DNA of 64,000 nucleotides, taken from Dietzia sp. ANT_WB102 (GTDB lineage: Bacteria; Actinomycetota; Actinomycetes; Mycobacteriales; Mycobacteriaceae). Positions within the stretch are counted from its first letter, which is position 1, and every line of letters starts with the position of its first letter. Shown piece after piece: positions 49,200 through 57,782 of the stretch. The notes under the pieces are model-generated. The model was given only the letters and a program-made list of their open reading frames with translations. It was not told the origin of the DNA and made no database searches. The position numbers and the translations under genes were made by a program. The DNA lies in assembly GCF_008369165.1 (NCBI RefSeq), contig NZ_VOBA01000002.1, forward strand, positions 496,001 to 560,000, in the 5' to 3' direction.

Positions 49200-49649
49200 A
49201 TGGCTAGGGTTACTGCCACCAACACCGTCGTCATCGAGGCGCCCGTCGAGGCGGTGTCCGCAGCGATTGCCGATTATGCGCAGGTCCGTCCGCGCATCCA
49301 GCCCGAGCAGTTCAGCGCCTACCGCCTGATCCAGGGTGGTCAGGGACAGGGGACCGTCGCGGCGTGGAACCTTCGGGCCACCAAGAAGCGCAGCCGGGAC
49401 GTCAAGGCAAATGTCACGGTGGACGCCGACGCCGCGCACTGGTCGCTGGTGGAGAAGGACGAGAACTCGTCCATGGCCACCACCTACACCGTGCGCGAGG
49501 CAACCGCGGGCTCGCTGGTCGAGATGACAACCTCCTGGGACGGCGCCGGGGGCGTGGGCGGGTTCTTCGAGCGGGCCTTCGCACCCGCCGGTCTCAGGAG
49601 GATCCAGCACGAGCTGCTCTCCAACCTCAAGGCTGAGGTCGAGGGGTAG
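49200..49649 (+). CDS. SRPBCC (START-like) superfamily protein
   Basis: 149 residues. It has the pattern of polyketide cyclase / ligand-binding SRPBCC domains: TNTVVIEAPVEAVSAAIADY at the start, a middle strand with WSLVEKDENSS, and a long C-terminal helix (FFERAFAPAGLRRIQHELLS). No catalytic residues can be named. GAGGAGGAG precedes the ATG. Its 3' end overlaps the convergent exporter gene by 23 bases. Confidence 0.8.
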   Translation: MARVTATNTVVIEAPVEAVSAAIADYAQVRPRIQPEQFSAYRLIQGGQGQGTVAAWNLRATKKRSRDVKANVTVDADAAHWSLVEKDENSSMATTYTVREATAGSLVEMTTSWDGAGGVGGFFERAFAPAGLRRIQHELLSNLKAEVEG

Positions 49650-51483
49650 CCACCCGGACGGCACCACTGTGCGTGGACGTGCCTCTCGTCGTCGTCACTG
49701 TTCCCGTCGCGCTCTGCGGCGCATCGGCGGCGGTGCCGGTGGTGATCGTCTCGGCCGCGTCGGCGTCCGTCCCCGTCGGTGCTGCCGCAGCGGCCGCTGC
49801 GGCAGCCTCACGCGCCGCCTCGGCCTGGGCGGAACCGGTCCTGAGCACGATTGGCGGTACAAACGCGAGGAGCACCGAGGCGATCACTGCGAGGATGCCG
49901 GCCACCAGGTAGATATCCGACATGCTCAGCGCGTAGCCCTGTTCGAAGGGGTGGGCGATCAACTCGGGCAGCCGGTTGATCACGGACGAGTCCTTGGTGA
50001 CCATTTCGAGAGCCCCGGCGCCAGTCGTGGGGTCGGCAAGCGCGCGGACGATCCCGTACGCGTCGGGGTCCTGCCGCAGGGCGGGATCGGCGAGGCCCTC
50101 CTGGATACCACGGGCGAGACTTCCGTCGGCGGCGGCCTGCTGCAGCTGGCTTGAGATGGAACCGCCGACCCGGCTGAACAGGATCGAGAGGAACACGGCG
50201 ACGCCAGCGGTGCCACCGAGTTGGCGGAAGAAGGTCGCCGACGCGGTTGCGACACCGATCTCGCGCGGACTCACGGCGTTCTGGACGATGAGGGTGAGCG
50301 GCTGCATGCAGTTGCCGAGGCCGATGCCCAGCACCAACATGTAGAACATCACCAGTGTCAGCGACGTATCGGCGTCGATTGTCCACAGTAGGAACAGGCC
50401 GAGAGCTGCCACGGCGGTGCCGAAGATCGGGAACTCACGGACCCGCCCGGTCTTTGAGATGAGCTGGCCCGACACTATCGAGGCACCCATCAACCCCGCC
50501 ACGAGTGGGAGCATCATGAGCCCGGACTGCATGGGGTCGGCGCCGTGCACGATCTGCATGTAGAGCGGCAGGGTCATCATGCCGCCGAACATGGCCATAC
50601 CCACAATCACACCGCCGGCGGTGACGATCGCGAAGGTTCTGTCGCGGAACAGGCGCAGGGGTATGAGCGCCTGGTCGCCCGCGCGGGCTTCCACGATCAG
50701 GAACAGGCCGATTCCGGCCAGCCCGATGACGTAGCAGCCGAGAGCGGCAGGGGATCCCCATCCCCAAGTGTTCCCTTGCTCGGCCACCAGCAGGAGGGGC
50801 ACCAGCCCCACGACGATCGTCGCGGCTCCCGCCCAATCGACGCGATGGTCGACTCGGACGTTCTTGACGTTGAGGGTCATGATCACGAGGGTCAGTGCCG
50901 CCGCGCCGATGGGAACGTTGATGAGGAAGATCCAGCGCCAGCCGTCGATGCCAAAGATCGTGTCGGCGCCGGCGAAGAACCCACCGATCACCGGACCGAG
51001 AACCGACGATGACGCGAACACGGCGAGCATGTAACCCTGGTACTTCGCGCGGTCGCGGGGCGGGATGATGTCACCGATGATCGCGAGCGCGAGAGACATC
51101 AGAGCACCGGCGCCGAGCCCCTGGATACCGCGGAACACTGCGAGCATGTACATCGAGGTGGCGAACGTGCACAGCAGTGATCCGAACACGAAGATCACGA
51201 TGCCGATGACGAAGAACGGCTTGCGCCCGTAGATGTCGGAGAGCTTCCCGTACAGGGGCGTCGAGATCGTCGACGTCATGAGGTAGGCGGTGGTAACCCA
51301 CGCCTGTGCGTCCAACCCGTGCAGGTCATCGGCGATCGTGCGGATCGCCGTGCTCACGATCGTCTGGTCGAGGCTGGCGAGGAACATGGCGGACATGAGG
51401 CCGGCCAGGATCACGAGGATCTGACGGTGCGACAGTTCTCCGTTCTCCCCGGCCTTCGCCGACGCGGTATCGGGGGCGGTCAT
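49627..51483 (-). CDS. EmrB/QacA-type drug exporter (MFS, DHA2 family)
   Basis: 618 residues with about 14 membrane helices, a proton-driven multidrug exporter. LASLDQTIVSTAIRTIADDL (D-Q-T-I-V motif of TM1), YGKLSDIYGRKPFFVIGI (motif A), FRGIQGLGAGALMSLALAII and VLGPVIGGFFAGADTIFG (motif C) identify the family. The C-terminal 70 residues are Ala/Thr-rich and probably disordered. The ATG at 51483 follows GAGGAGAACCG and overlaps the marR stop, so the exporter is co-expressed with its presumed repressor. Confidence 0.9.
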   Translation of the reverse strand: MTAPDTASAKAGENGELSHRQILVILAGLMSAMFLASLDQTIVSTAIRTIADDLHGLDAQAWVTTAYLMTSTISTPLYGKLSDIYGRKPFFVIGIVIFVFGSLLCTFATSMYMLAVFRGIQGLGAGALMSLALAIIGDIIPPRDRAKYQGYMLAVFASSSVLGPVIGGFFAGADTIFGIDGWRWIFLINVPIGAAALTLVIMTLNVKNVRVDHRVDWAGAATIVVGLVPLLLVAEQGNTWGWGSPAALGCYVIGLAGIGLFLIVEARAGDQALIPLRLFRDRTFAIVTAGGVIVGMAMFGGMMTLPLYMQIVHGADPMQSGLMMLPLVAGLMGASIVSGQLISKTGRVREFPIFGTAVAALGLFLLWTIDADTSLTLVMFYMLVLGIGLGNCMQPLTLIVQNAVSPREIGVATASATFFRQLGGTAGVAVFLSILFSRVGGSISSQLQQAAADGSLARGIQEGLADPALRQDPDAYGIVRALADPTTGAGALEMVTKDSSVINRLPELIAHPFEQGYALSMSDIYLVAGILAVIASVLLAFVPPIVLRTGSAQAEAAREAAAAAAAAAPTGTDADAAETITTGTAADAPQSATGTVTTTRGTSTHSGAVRVATPRPQP

Positions 51484-51950
51484 CGGTTCTCCTCGGCGGT
51501 TGTCAGGGTGCGGAGTTCGGTGTGTAGGGAGTCGGCCAGACGGCCGAGGTTCGAGCTGAAGGTGTCCGTCTGATCCGGGGTCCAGTCCTCGAGGAGACGG
51601 GCCATCCATTCGCCGCTGCGGTCGAAGACGCGGGTAACGAGCTCTGTGCCCGCAGGAGTGAGCGTGACGAGATTTGCGCGCCCGTCATCGGGGTCGGGGA
51701 CTTTAGTGATGAGTCCGCGGGTTTCGAGTTGGCTGACCTGTCGGCTCACCACCGAGACGTCGGTGTGGACCCGCGCGGCCAGATCGGTGACTCGCGCCGG
51801 CCCGTCATGGAGGGCGAACATCAGTGGGTGTGCGGACGCCTCCACGGCGTCGTCAAAGCGGGGGACCGAGATGTTCACCGCGCGCAGCAGTTTGACCACC
51901 CGCGTCAGATCCAGGACCAATTGCCCGCCGCGTTCTGCGTCTATCGCCAT
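51480..51950 (-). CDS. MarR-family transcriptional regulator
   Basis: 156 residues; winged-helix repressor. ARVTDLAARVHTDVSVVSRQVSQLETRGLI (recognition-helix region, about 57-85; cited as a span) and DPDDGRANLVTLTPAG (wing) are diagnostic. I start at MAIDAERG (51950), preceded by GGGGCAGGT. A longer frame to 52016 would cover the palindrome at 51970-51988 and is rejected. It is expected to repress itself and the coupled exporter, with release by an aromatic or drug-like ligand. Confidence 0.87.
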   Translation of the reverse strand: MAIDAERGGQLVLDLTRVVKLLRAVNISVPRFDDAVEASAHPLMFALHDGPARVTDLAARVHTDVSVVSRQVSQLETRGLITKVPDPDDGRANLVTLTPAGTELVTRVFDRSGEWMARLLEDWTPDQTDTFSSNLGRLADSLHTELRTLTTAEENR

Positions 51951-51969
51951 ACCTGCCCCACGATCCGAT

Positions 51970-51988
51970 TGTTTGCAACAAGCAAACA
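51970..51988. promoter_or_regulatory. Candidate MarR operator
   Basis: TGTTTGC-AACAA-GCAAACA is a perfect 7-bp inverted repeat, 20 bases upstream of the regulator start, in an AT-richer patch. Binding by the adjacent MarR protein is inferred. Confidence 0.7.
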
Positions 51989-52086
51989 TTACGCGCAGGC
52001 CGGGCGCTCGCGCCACTGAACGGGGCGGTGGTGCGGAAGAGGTAGGGCCGGTAGGTGGTGTTGCGAGTTCGTCCTCGCGCGCGGCG

Positions 52087-52126
52087 TGGCGCCCCCAGTC
52101 GATCTCGAACCGACAGTAGACGGGTT
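52087..52126 (-). repeat. Degenerate copy of the 3' half of the tRNA gene (putative attachment-site scar)
   Basis: Forty bases align without gaps to the 3' half of the tRNA at 53813-53889 (T arm, acceptor 3' strand and encoded CCA), with 6 mismatches by my count. The 5' half is absent, so this is not a functional tRNA. Orientation is the same as the intact gene. Such a pair is the footprint expected of site-specific integration at a tRNA 3' end. Confidence 0.6.
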
Positions 52127-52247
52127 GTTGAGGCGAGCGGGGTGGGTTTGCCGCGAGGCGAGATCGAGCTCAACCACCAGTGACCGATCGCGAGATGCGA
52201 CCGGAGATTTTGGATAGGTACCGCGCCGGGGCTGCTAGGAGCACACT

Positions 52248-53204
52248 GTGTTGATGGCACACGGGCAGGAATGGATCGGTGATGTGGTCGAGTGGGCCAC
52301 ACGGGCCAGCGAGCGCCTGACCTGGCTGGACCGGCCCAGTTACCGGCTCGAGCACGTCATAGCGTGGGGTTTTAACCTGCTTGGAGCGGGCAGCGATCGG
52401 ATGCGCAATGCGCTGAACGGCACCTACATTGGCCATCCGGTGCACCCGGCGCTGACCGCGGTGCCGGTGGGGGCATGGTCGGCCGCCGTGGTCCTGGACG
52501 TGGCTGACATCGCCAACCGCCAGCGACCCGGATTTCGTGAAGCCGCGCAGCTCACCGTGGGGGTTGGCATCCTCGGCAGCGCCGCGGCTTCGGTGACCGG
52601 GCTTGCAGATTGGCAGTACACACATGACGAGATGCGCCGGGCTGGGCTGGTGCACGGACTCGTCAACATCGCGGCTTTGGGGCTGTGCATCGCGTCCTGG
52701 TGGGACCGACATAGGGGATTGCACGGACGCGGCCGGGTACTGAGCGGCCTCGGGTACGGGCTGACAGTGGCCTCCAGCTTCCTTGGCGGCAACCTCGTCT
52801 ACCGGCACCAGGTCGGGGTCGACCATTCGACCAATGAGCTGGGGCCCGCCAAGTTTGTGCCGGTGTTGCCGGCGGACCACCTCGACGATGGTGTGCCGCA
52901 GCGGGTCGTGGCCGATGAGGTGGGCATAGTGCTGATCGCCCACAACGGCGCGGTGCACGCGCTCGGGGAACGGTGCCCGCATCTAGGGGCGCCGATGGTG
53001 GACGGTTGGCTCTACCGCGACTCGTTGGTGTGCCCGTGGCACGGGTCGTGTTTTGATCTCGGCACCGGGACCGCGATACGGGGCCCGGCCAGTGCTCCGC
53101 TGCCAACCTTCGAAACGCGGATTCAGGACGGCCAGATCGAGGTCCGTCGGCAACGCGGCGTGCGCTCGGAGCCCCCAGATGAGGTGAGCGCATATGAGGG
53201 CTGA
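52248..53204 (+). CDS. DUF2231 membrane domain fused to a Rieske 2Fe-2S domain
   Basis: 318 residues. The N-terminal two thirds carry a DUF2231-like integral membrane unit: NGTYIGHPVHPALTAVPVGA (about 58-77) begins it, with about four helices to residue 195. A Rieske domain occupies about 215-305: CPHLGAPMVDG and CPWHGSCFDLGTG give the C-x-H and C-x2-H cluster ligands. Membrane-bound electron transfer is a reasonable guess. GGAG lies 6 bases before the GTG at 52248 (an ATG two codons later is the alternative). It overlaps the next gene by 11 bases and lies within the tRNA-flanked islet. Confidence 0.82.
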   Translation: MLMAHGQEWIGDVVEWATRASERLTWLDRPSYRLEHVIAWGFNLLGAGSDRMRNALNGTYIGHPVHPALTAVPVGAWSAAVVLDVADIANRQRPGFREAAQLTVGVGILGSAAASVTGLADWQYTHDEMRRAGLVHGLVNIAALGLCIASWWDRHRGLHGRGRVLSGLGYGLTVASSFLGGNLVYRHQVGVDHSTNELGPAKFVPVLPADHLDDGVPQRVVADEVGIVLIAHNGAVHALGERCPHLGAPMVDGWLYRDSLVCPWHGSCFDLGTGTAIRGPASAPLPTFETRIQDGQIEVRRQRGVRSEPPDEVSAYEG

Positions 53205-53712
53205 AGATGCACGGGCGGAAGACTCGGAGGCGGCGGATGCGAACGAGGTACTCGCTGCGCACCACAGAATGCTGCGCGAGTTGACAGACCAGATTGACGG
53301 CGCGCCGACGGACAGCGCCGGGCACCGCGAATTGATCGACCGCCTCGTGCTCGAGCTAGACATTCACATGCAAATCGAGGACTCGCTGTATTACCCGGCG
53401 GTGGCGAAAGCCAGTCCTCTGGTGGCGGTGGCGCACGCCGAACACCGAGAGGTCTCCGATCGGCTCGCCGCTGCGTTGCGTTGCGAGGCGACAAGCGACG
53501 CGTTCGAAGTCGAGTGGCAAGCGTTCGCTACGACTCTGCATCATCACGCTGCCGAAGAGGAGCGCGACATGTTTCCGCAGGCCCGCCTGATCGGGCAACG
53601 CGAGCTCGATGAGGTGGGCGCGGCGATGGCCGCGATGCAGCAAAGGCTTCGCAACTCCACGCTGACACGGTGGCGGATCCGCGTCAAGACAATGGTCCTG
53701 CGACGCCTCTGA
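53194..53712 (+). CDS. Hemerythrin-like HHE domain protein
   Basis: 172 residues, all-helical. Iron-ligand motifs: VLAAHHRMLREL, LELDIHMQIEDSLYYPAV (H-x3-E), VAHAEHREV and LHHHAAEEERDMFP (H-x3-E). The pattern suits a di-iron or oxygen/NO-sensing protein. It is translationally linked to the Rieske gene, suggesting a joint redox or NO/O2-related job. The basic C-terminus (TRWRIRVKTMVLRRL) might associate with membrane or nucleic acid. Confidence 0.85.
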   Translation: MRAEDARAEDSEAADANEVLAAHHRMLRELTDQIDGAPTDSAGHRELIDRLVLELDIHMQIEDSLYYPAVAKASPLVAVAHAEHREVSDRLAAALRCEATSDAFEVEWQAFATTLHHHAAEEERDMFPQARLIGQRELDEVGAAMAAMQQRLRNSTLTRWRIRVKTMVLRRL

Positions 53713-53812
53713 CCGCACCCCATCCCAATATTTTTTCAGAGGAGTAGGAGCGACACGGAGAAGCCTTTACGGAACTCAGACGCTCAGCGGAACATTCTCA
53801 ACTGCTCGAATG

Positions 53813-53889
53813 TGGTGCCCCCGGTCGGACTCGAACCGACACTGGACGGGTTTTGAATCCGTTGCCTCTGCCAATTGGGCTACGGGGGC
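53813..53889 (-). tRNA. tRNA-Leu (CAA anticodon) with a short variable arm, CCA encoded
   Basis: The 77-base sequence folds as a cloverleaf: 7-bp acceptor GCCCCCG/CGGGGGC, a D arm with GCC/GGC, anticodon loop TTCAAAA, variable region CCAGT, T arm GTCGG-TTCGAGT-CCGAC, discriminator A and CCA. The anticodon CAA reads the leucine codon TTG. Bacterial tRNA-Leu normally has a long variable arm; here it is only five bases, and the last anticodon-stem pair is an A-C mismatch, so the identity call rests on the anticodon alone. Confidence 0.85.
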
Positions 53890-53968
53890 GGGCGCGGCGA
53901 ACCGCTGGTGGGAAAGTCTAACTGACGACCGATGAGCGTCTGTCCGACGCCCACCCTAGAGTGGCCGT

Positions 53969-56749
53969 GTGAGCACCACGAGTCAGACCGCAGAAGCCAG
54001 GACCGACCCCAGCGCCGCCCCCGCGGCCACCGAGGCGGATGGGCCCGCCCGACTGCTGCTCCTGGACGGGCACTCGCTGGCGTTCCGCGCGTTCTACGCG
54101 CTGCCGGCCGAGAATTTTTCGACAGCCTCCGGCCAGCACACCAATGCGGTGTACGGATTCCTGTCGATGGTCGCCAACCTGGTGACCGAGGAGGTGCCCA
54201 CCCACCTGGCCGTGGCTTTCGATGTCTCGCGAGCGACGCTGCACCGTACCGCCGAGTACCCGGAGTACAAGTCCACCCGGTCAGCGGCGCCCGAGGAATT
54301 CAAGGGTCAGGTCGAACTCATCCAGGAAGCCCTCGTGGCACTAGGGGTTCGGACGCTGTCGTTGGAGGGGCACGAGGCCGACGACATCATCGCAACCCTG
54401 GCGACACAGGCAGGCGGAGCCGAGACCCTCATCTGTACCGGGGACCGTGACGCGCTGCAGTTGGTTTCCGACGAGGTCACCGTTCTCTATCCGGTCAAGG
54501 GCGTCTCCGAACTAGCCCGCTTCACGCCCGAAGCGGTCAAGGCGAAGTATGGAGTCACGCCCACCCAGTACCCGGATGTCGCCGCCCTGCGCGGCGACAC
54601 CTCGGACAACCTCCCGGGAGTGCCGAAGGTGGGCGACAAGACGGCCGCCAAATGGATCACCCAGTACGGATCGCTCTCCGAACTCATCGCGCACGCGGAC
54701 GAGGTCAAGGGCAAAGTCGGGGAGAGCTTTCGAGATCATCTGCCGCAAGTGCAGCTCAATCGGCGGATCACCGAGCTCTCTCGCGACCTGGATCTCGGCG
54801 TCGAACTCACGGACCTCGTCCGGGCGACGCCAGAACGCGCGGACGTCAACGCACTGTTCGACCGACTGGAGTTCGGACCCCAGGCACGGGATCGCTTCCT
54901 CTCGGCTTTCCTGCCCGAGGGAGCCCCCGAGCCAGCCGCCGAGGTCGAACTCGAGCAGGCCTCGGTGCTGCACTCCGGCGAGGTCTCCGATTGGCTCGCC
55001 GCCCACGCGCCGGCCGGACAGCGGCACGGTCTCGTCGTCGTCGGAACCTCCCGGCCCGGCTCGGGCGACACTCGGACCATCACGATTGCCGCTGCCGACG
55101 GTGCCTCCGGTCACCTCGACCTCGTGGCCATCGGCCCCGACGATGAGCAGGCCCTGAGGGCCTGGCTTTCCGACGATGCGGTGCACAAGGCGGTCCACGA
55201 TGCCAAGGCCGCCACCCATGCGCTGCAGGGGCGCGACCTCCGGTTGGGAGGCGTCACCATGGACGTGGCACTGGCCGCCTACCTGGTGCGTCCCGGTCAA
55301 CGCAGTTACGGCCTGGGGGAGCTGTTCCAACGTCACCTCCGGCGCGAACTGCCCGAGGCGGAGGCGGGTGACAAGCAGCTGTCGCTGCTCGACGAGGTCG
55401 ATGACGCGGAGGCCGAGCAGAAAGTCGCCGATTCCGCGGCGACTCGGGCACGAGCGGTGGTCGACCTCGCGGAGCGACTCGACATCGAACTGGAACAGGT
55501 GCACGGCGCGAAGCTGATGGCGGAGATGGAACTGCCGCTCGTGCCGGTGCTGGCGCGGATGGAGTCGATCGGCATCGGGGTGGACGGGGCTGCTTTGGAC
55601 GGGCTGCGCGACGACTTCGCCGACCGCGGACGCCAGGCCGCCGAGGCAGCCTACGCCGCGATCGGAGGCGAGCAGATCAACTTGGGCTCGCCCAAGCAAC
55701 TGCAAGTGGTGCTGTTCGAGACCCTCGGTATGCCCAAGACCAAGAAGACCAAGACTGGGTACACCACGGACGCCAAGGCGCTGGAGGAACTACTCGCCAA
55801 AGAGACCGGTGACACCCCGGGGCGGGCGTTCCTCGAGGCACTGTTGCTGCACCGCGAGACCACCAAGATGCGTACGACGGTGGAAGGACTCATCAAGACC
55901 ATCGGCGACGACCGACGCATCCACACCACGTTCAACCAGACCGTGGCCGCCACCGGCCGACTGTCCTCGACCGACCCCAACCTGCAGAACATCCCCGTGC
56001 GCACTGAGGACGGGCGTCGCATCCGCGAGTCCTTCGTGGTGGGTGAGGGGTACGACTGTCTGCTCACTGCCGACTACAGCCAGATCGAGATGCGTGTGAT
56101 GGCTCATCTGTCCGGCGACGCCGGGCTCATCGAGGCGTTTCGGACAGGGGAGGACCTGCATTCGTTCGTGGGCTCGCGTGCGTTCGGCGTGCCCATCGAC
56201 GAGGTGACCCCGGAGCTGCGACGTCGAGTCAAGGCGATGAGTTACGGCCTCGCGTACGGGCTCAGCGCGTTCGGTCTCGCCGCCCAGCTCGGGATCAGCC
56301 AGGGCGAGGCCCGAGAGCAGATGGAGGCGTACTTCTCACGCTTCGGCGGCGTGCGCGACTACCTGCGCGCGGTGGTCGAGCAGGCCCGCCGTGACGGCTA
56401 CACGGAGACTCTGTTCGGTCGGCGCCGATACCTGCCCGAACTCAACTCGGACAACAGGCTCAAGCGCGAGAACGCCGAACGTGCCGCGCTCAACGCGCCC
56501 ATCCAGGGCACGGCCGCCGACATCATCAAGGCCGCCATGCTCACGGTCGACGCCGACCTCACCGAACGGGGGCTGAAGAGTCGTCTCCTGCTCCAGGTTC
56601 ACGACGAATTGGTCCTCGAAGTGGCCCAGGGCGAGCTCGACGAGGTCCGAGATATCGTCGTGGACCGCATGTACTCTGCCATCGAACTCGACGTCCCGCT
56701 GGACGTATCCACTGGAACAGGTCCGAACTGGGACTCGGCGGCCCACTGA
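53969..56749 (+). CDS. polA: DNA polymerase I
   Basis: 926 residues. N-terminal 5'-3' nuclease: LLLDGHSLAFRAFYALP, GHEADDIIATLA, GDRDALQLVS and GDTSDNLPGVPKVGDKTA. A central 3'-5' exonuclease fold without the metal-binding D-x-E residues, as in mycobacterial Pol I, so no proofreading is expected. Polymerase motif A DYSQIEMRVMAHLSGD, motif B RRVKAMSYGLAYGLSAFG and motif C LLQVHDELVLEV are intact. The GTG at 53969 is preceded closely by CCTAGAGT, suggesting a leaderless mRNA. Confidence 0.95.
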   Translation: MSTTSQTAEARTDPSAAPAATEADGPARLLLLDGHSLAFRAFYALPAENFSTASGQHTNAVYGFLSMVANLVTEEVPTHLAVAFDVSRATLHRTAEYPEYKSTRSAAPEEFKGQVELIQEALVALGVRTLSLEGHEADDIIATLATQAGGAETLICTGDRDALQLVSDEVTVLYPVKGVSELARFTPEAVKAKYGVTPTQYPDVAALRGDTSDNLPGVPKVGDKTAAKWITQYGSLSELIAHADEVKGKVGESFRDHLPQVQLNRRITELSRDLDLGVELTDLVRATPERADVNALFDRLEFGPQARDRFLSAFLPEGAPEPAAEVELEQASVLHSGEVSDWLAAHAPAGQRHGLVVVGTSRPGSGDTRTITIAAADGASGHLDLVAIGPDDEQALRAWLSDDAVHKAVHDAKAATHALQGRDLRLGGVTMDVALAAYLVRPGQRSYGLGELFQRHLRRELPEAEAGDKQLSLLDEVDDAEAEQKVADSAATRARAVVDLAERLDIELEQVHGAKLMAEMELPLVPVLARMESIGIGVDGAALDGLRDDFADRGRQAAEAAYAAIGGEQINLGSPKQLQVVLFETLGMPKTKKTKTGYTTDAKALEELLAKETGDTPGRAFLEALLLHRETTKMRTTVEGLIKTIGDDRRIHTTFNQTVAATGRLSSTDPNLQNIPVRTEDGRRIRESFVVGEGYDCLLTADYSQIEMRVMAHLSGDAGLIEAFRTGEDLHSFVGSRAFGVPIDEVTPELRRRVKAMSYGLAYGLSAFGLAAQLGISQGEAREQMEAYFSRFGGVRDYLRAVVEQARRDGYTETLFGRRRYLPELNSDNRLKRENAERAALNAPIQGTAADIIKAAMLTVDADLTERGLKSRLLLQVHDELVLEVAQGELDEVRDIVVDRMYSAIELDVPLDVSTGTGPNWDSAAH

Positions 56750-56868
56750 CCGAGGGCAAGCGACTCGCAGAGAAGACCGGCGAATCGGGCCGATGTGTTT
56801 TGTACCGGTCCCCGGATGACTTAGGTTCATTGCAGATTCGGCTCCCCGACGCCTGAAAGGGCACACAC

Positions 56869-57771
56869 ATGACCCTCACCCCTCGGCGCGGTCTGCGCGC
56901 CGCCCTGGCACTGACCGCAACCGCAGCCATCTCGCTGACCGGATGCACCACCAATACCGAGGGCCCGCAGGACTCCGGGGAGCCGCGCAACGAGGTGTCG
57001 CTCGAGAAAGACGACGCGATCGCCGCGCTCGTCCCAGCCGAGATCCGGGACAAGGGCGTCATCGTGATCGGCACCAACCCGCCGTATGCGCCCAACGAGT
57101 TCAAGAACGAGCGGGGGGAGATGGTCGGATTCGACATCGACGTGATGACCGCCGCCGCCCAGCTGATGGGGCTGCGTGCCGAGTTCCGCGAGGCCGACTT
57201 CGAGAAGATCATCCCGGCCATCGAGGGAGGCACCATGGATATGGGTGCCTCCTCGTTCACCGTCAACGACGAGCGGCTCCAGACCGTCGACTTCGTCACA
57301 TACTTCGAGGCTGGCATCCAGTGGGCCTCCGCGGCAGGCAACGACATCGACCCCGATGACGCGTGCGGTCTCAACGTCGCCGTCCAGCGGACCACCGTCT
57401 CCGACCAGGAAGACATACCCGCCCGCAGTGAAGCCTGCGTCGCGGCCGGCAAACCCGCGATCGAGAAAGTCCAGTTCGACTCGCAGGACGAGGCCTCGAC
57501 CGCCGTCGCGCTCGGCAAGGTTGACGCGATGTCCGCCGACTCGCCGATCTCCGCATACGCGGTCAAGCAGTCCGGGGGCAAGCTGCAGCTCGCCGGCGAG
57601 GTCTTCGACTCTGCCCCCTACGGCTGGCCCGTACGCAAGGGCGCTAAGCTCTCGGCCGCTCTCGAAGCCGCAGCCGACAAGCTCATCGAGACCGGGGACT
57701 TCAAGAAGATTGCCGAGAACTGGGGTGTCGAGGACGGACTCGTCACCGACGCCGAAATCCGGAAGGGCTGA
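56869..57771 (+). CDS. Polar amino-acid ABC transporter substrate-binding lipoprotein
   Basis: 300 residues. The signal MTLTPRRGLRAALALTATAA leads to the lipobox LTGC (lipidated Cys near residue 25). The mature domain belongs to solute-binding protein family 3: VIVIGTNPPYAPNEF, MVGFDIDVMTAAAQLMGL, IIPAIEGGTMDMGASSFTVN and ERLQTVDFVTYFEAG. Glutamate, glutamine or a similar polar amino acid is likely. First of three genes with permease and ATPase. Confidence 0.9.
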   Translation: MTLTPRRGLRAALALTATAAISLTGCTTNTEGPQDSGEPRNEVSLEKDDAIAALVPAEIRDKGVIVIGTNPPYAPNEFKNERGEMVGFDIDVMTAAAQLMGLRAEFREADFEKIIPAIEGGTMDMGASSFTVNDERLQTVDFVTYFEAGIQWASAAGNDIDPDDACGLNVAVQRTTVSDQEDIPARSEACVAAGKPAIEKVQFDSQDEASTAVALGKVDAMSADSPISAYAVKQSGGKLQLAGEVFDSAPYGWPVRKGAKLSAALEAAADKLIETGDFKKIAENWGVEDGLVTDAEIRKG

Positions 57772-57782
57772 GTGACCGCTAG

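Noticed and set aside
47717-49234. 505-codon minus-strand frame over the P-type ATPase
   Set aside because: Arg/His/Gly-rich antisense shadow with no recognisable domain.
56815-56840. TTAGGTTCATTGCAG as an iron box upstream of the amino-acid transporter
   Set aside because: Only the left half-site fits; the right half (CTAACCTAA) is absent.
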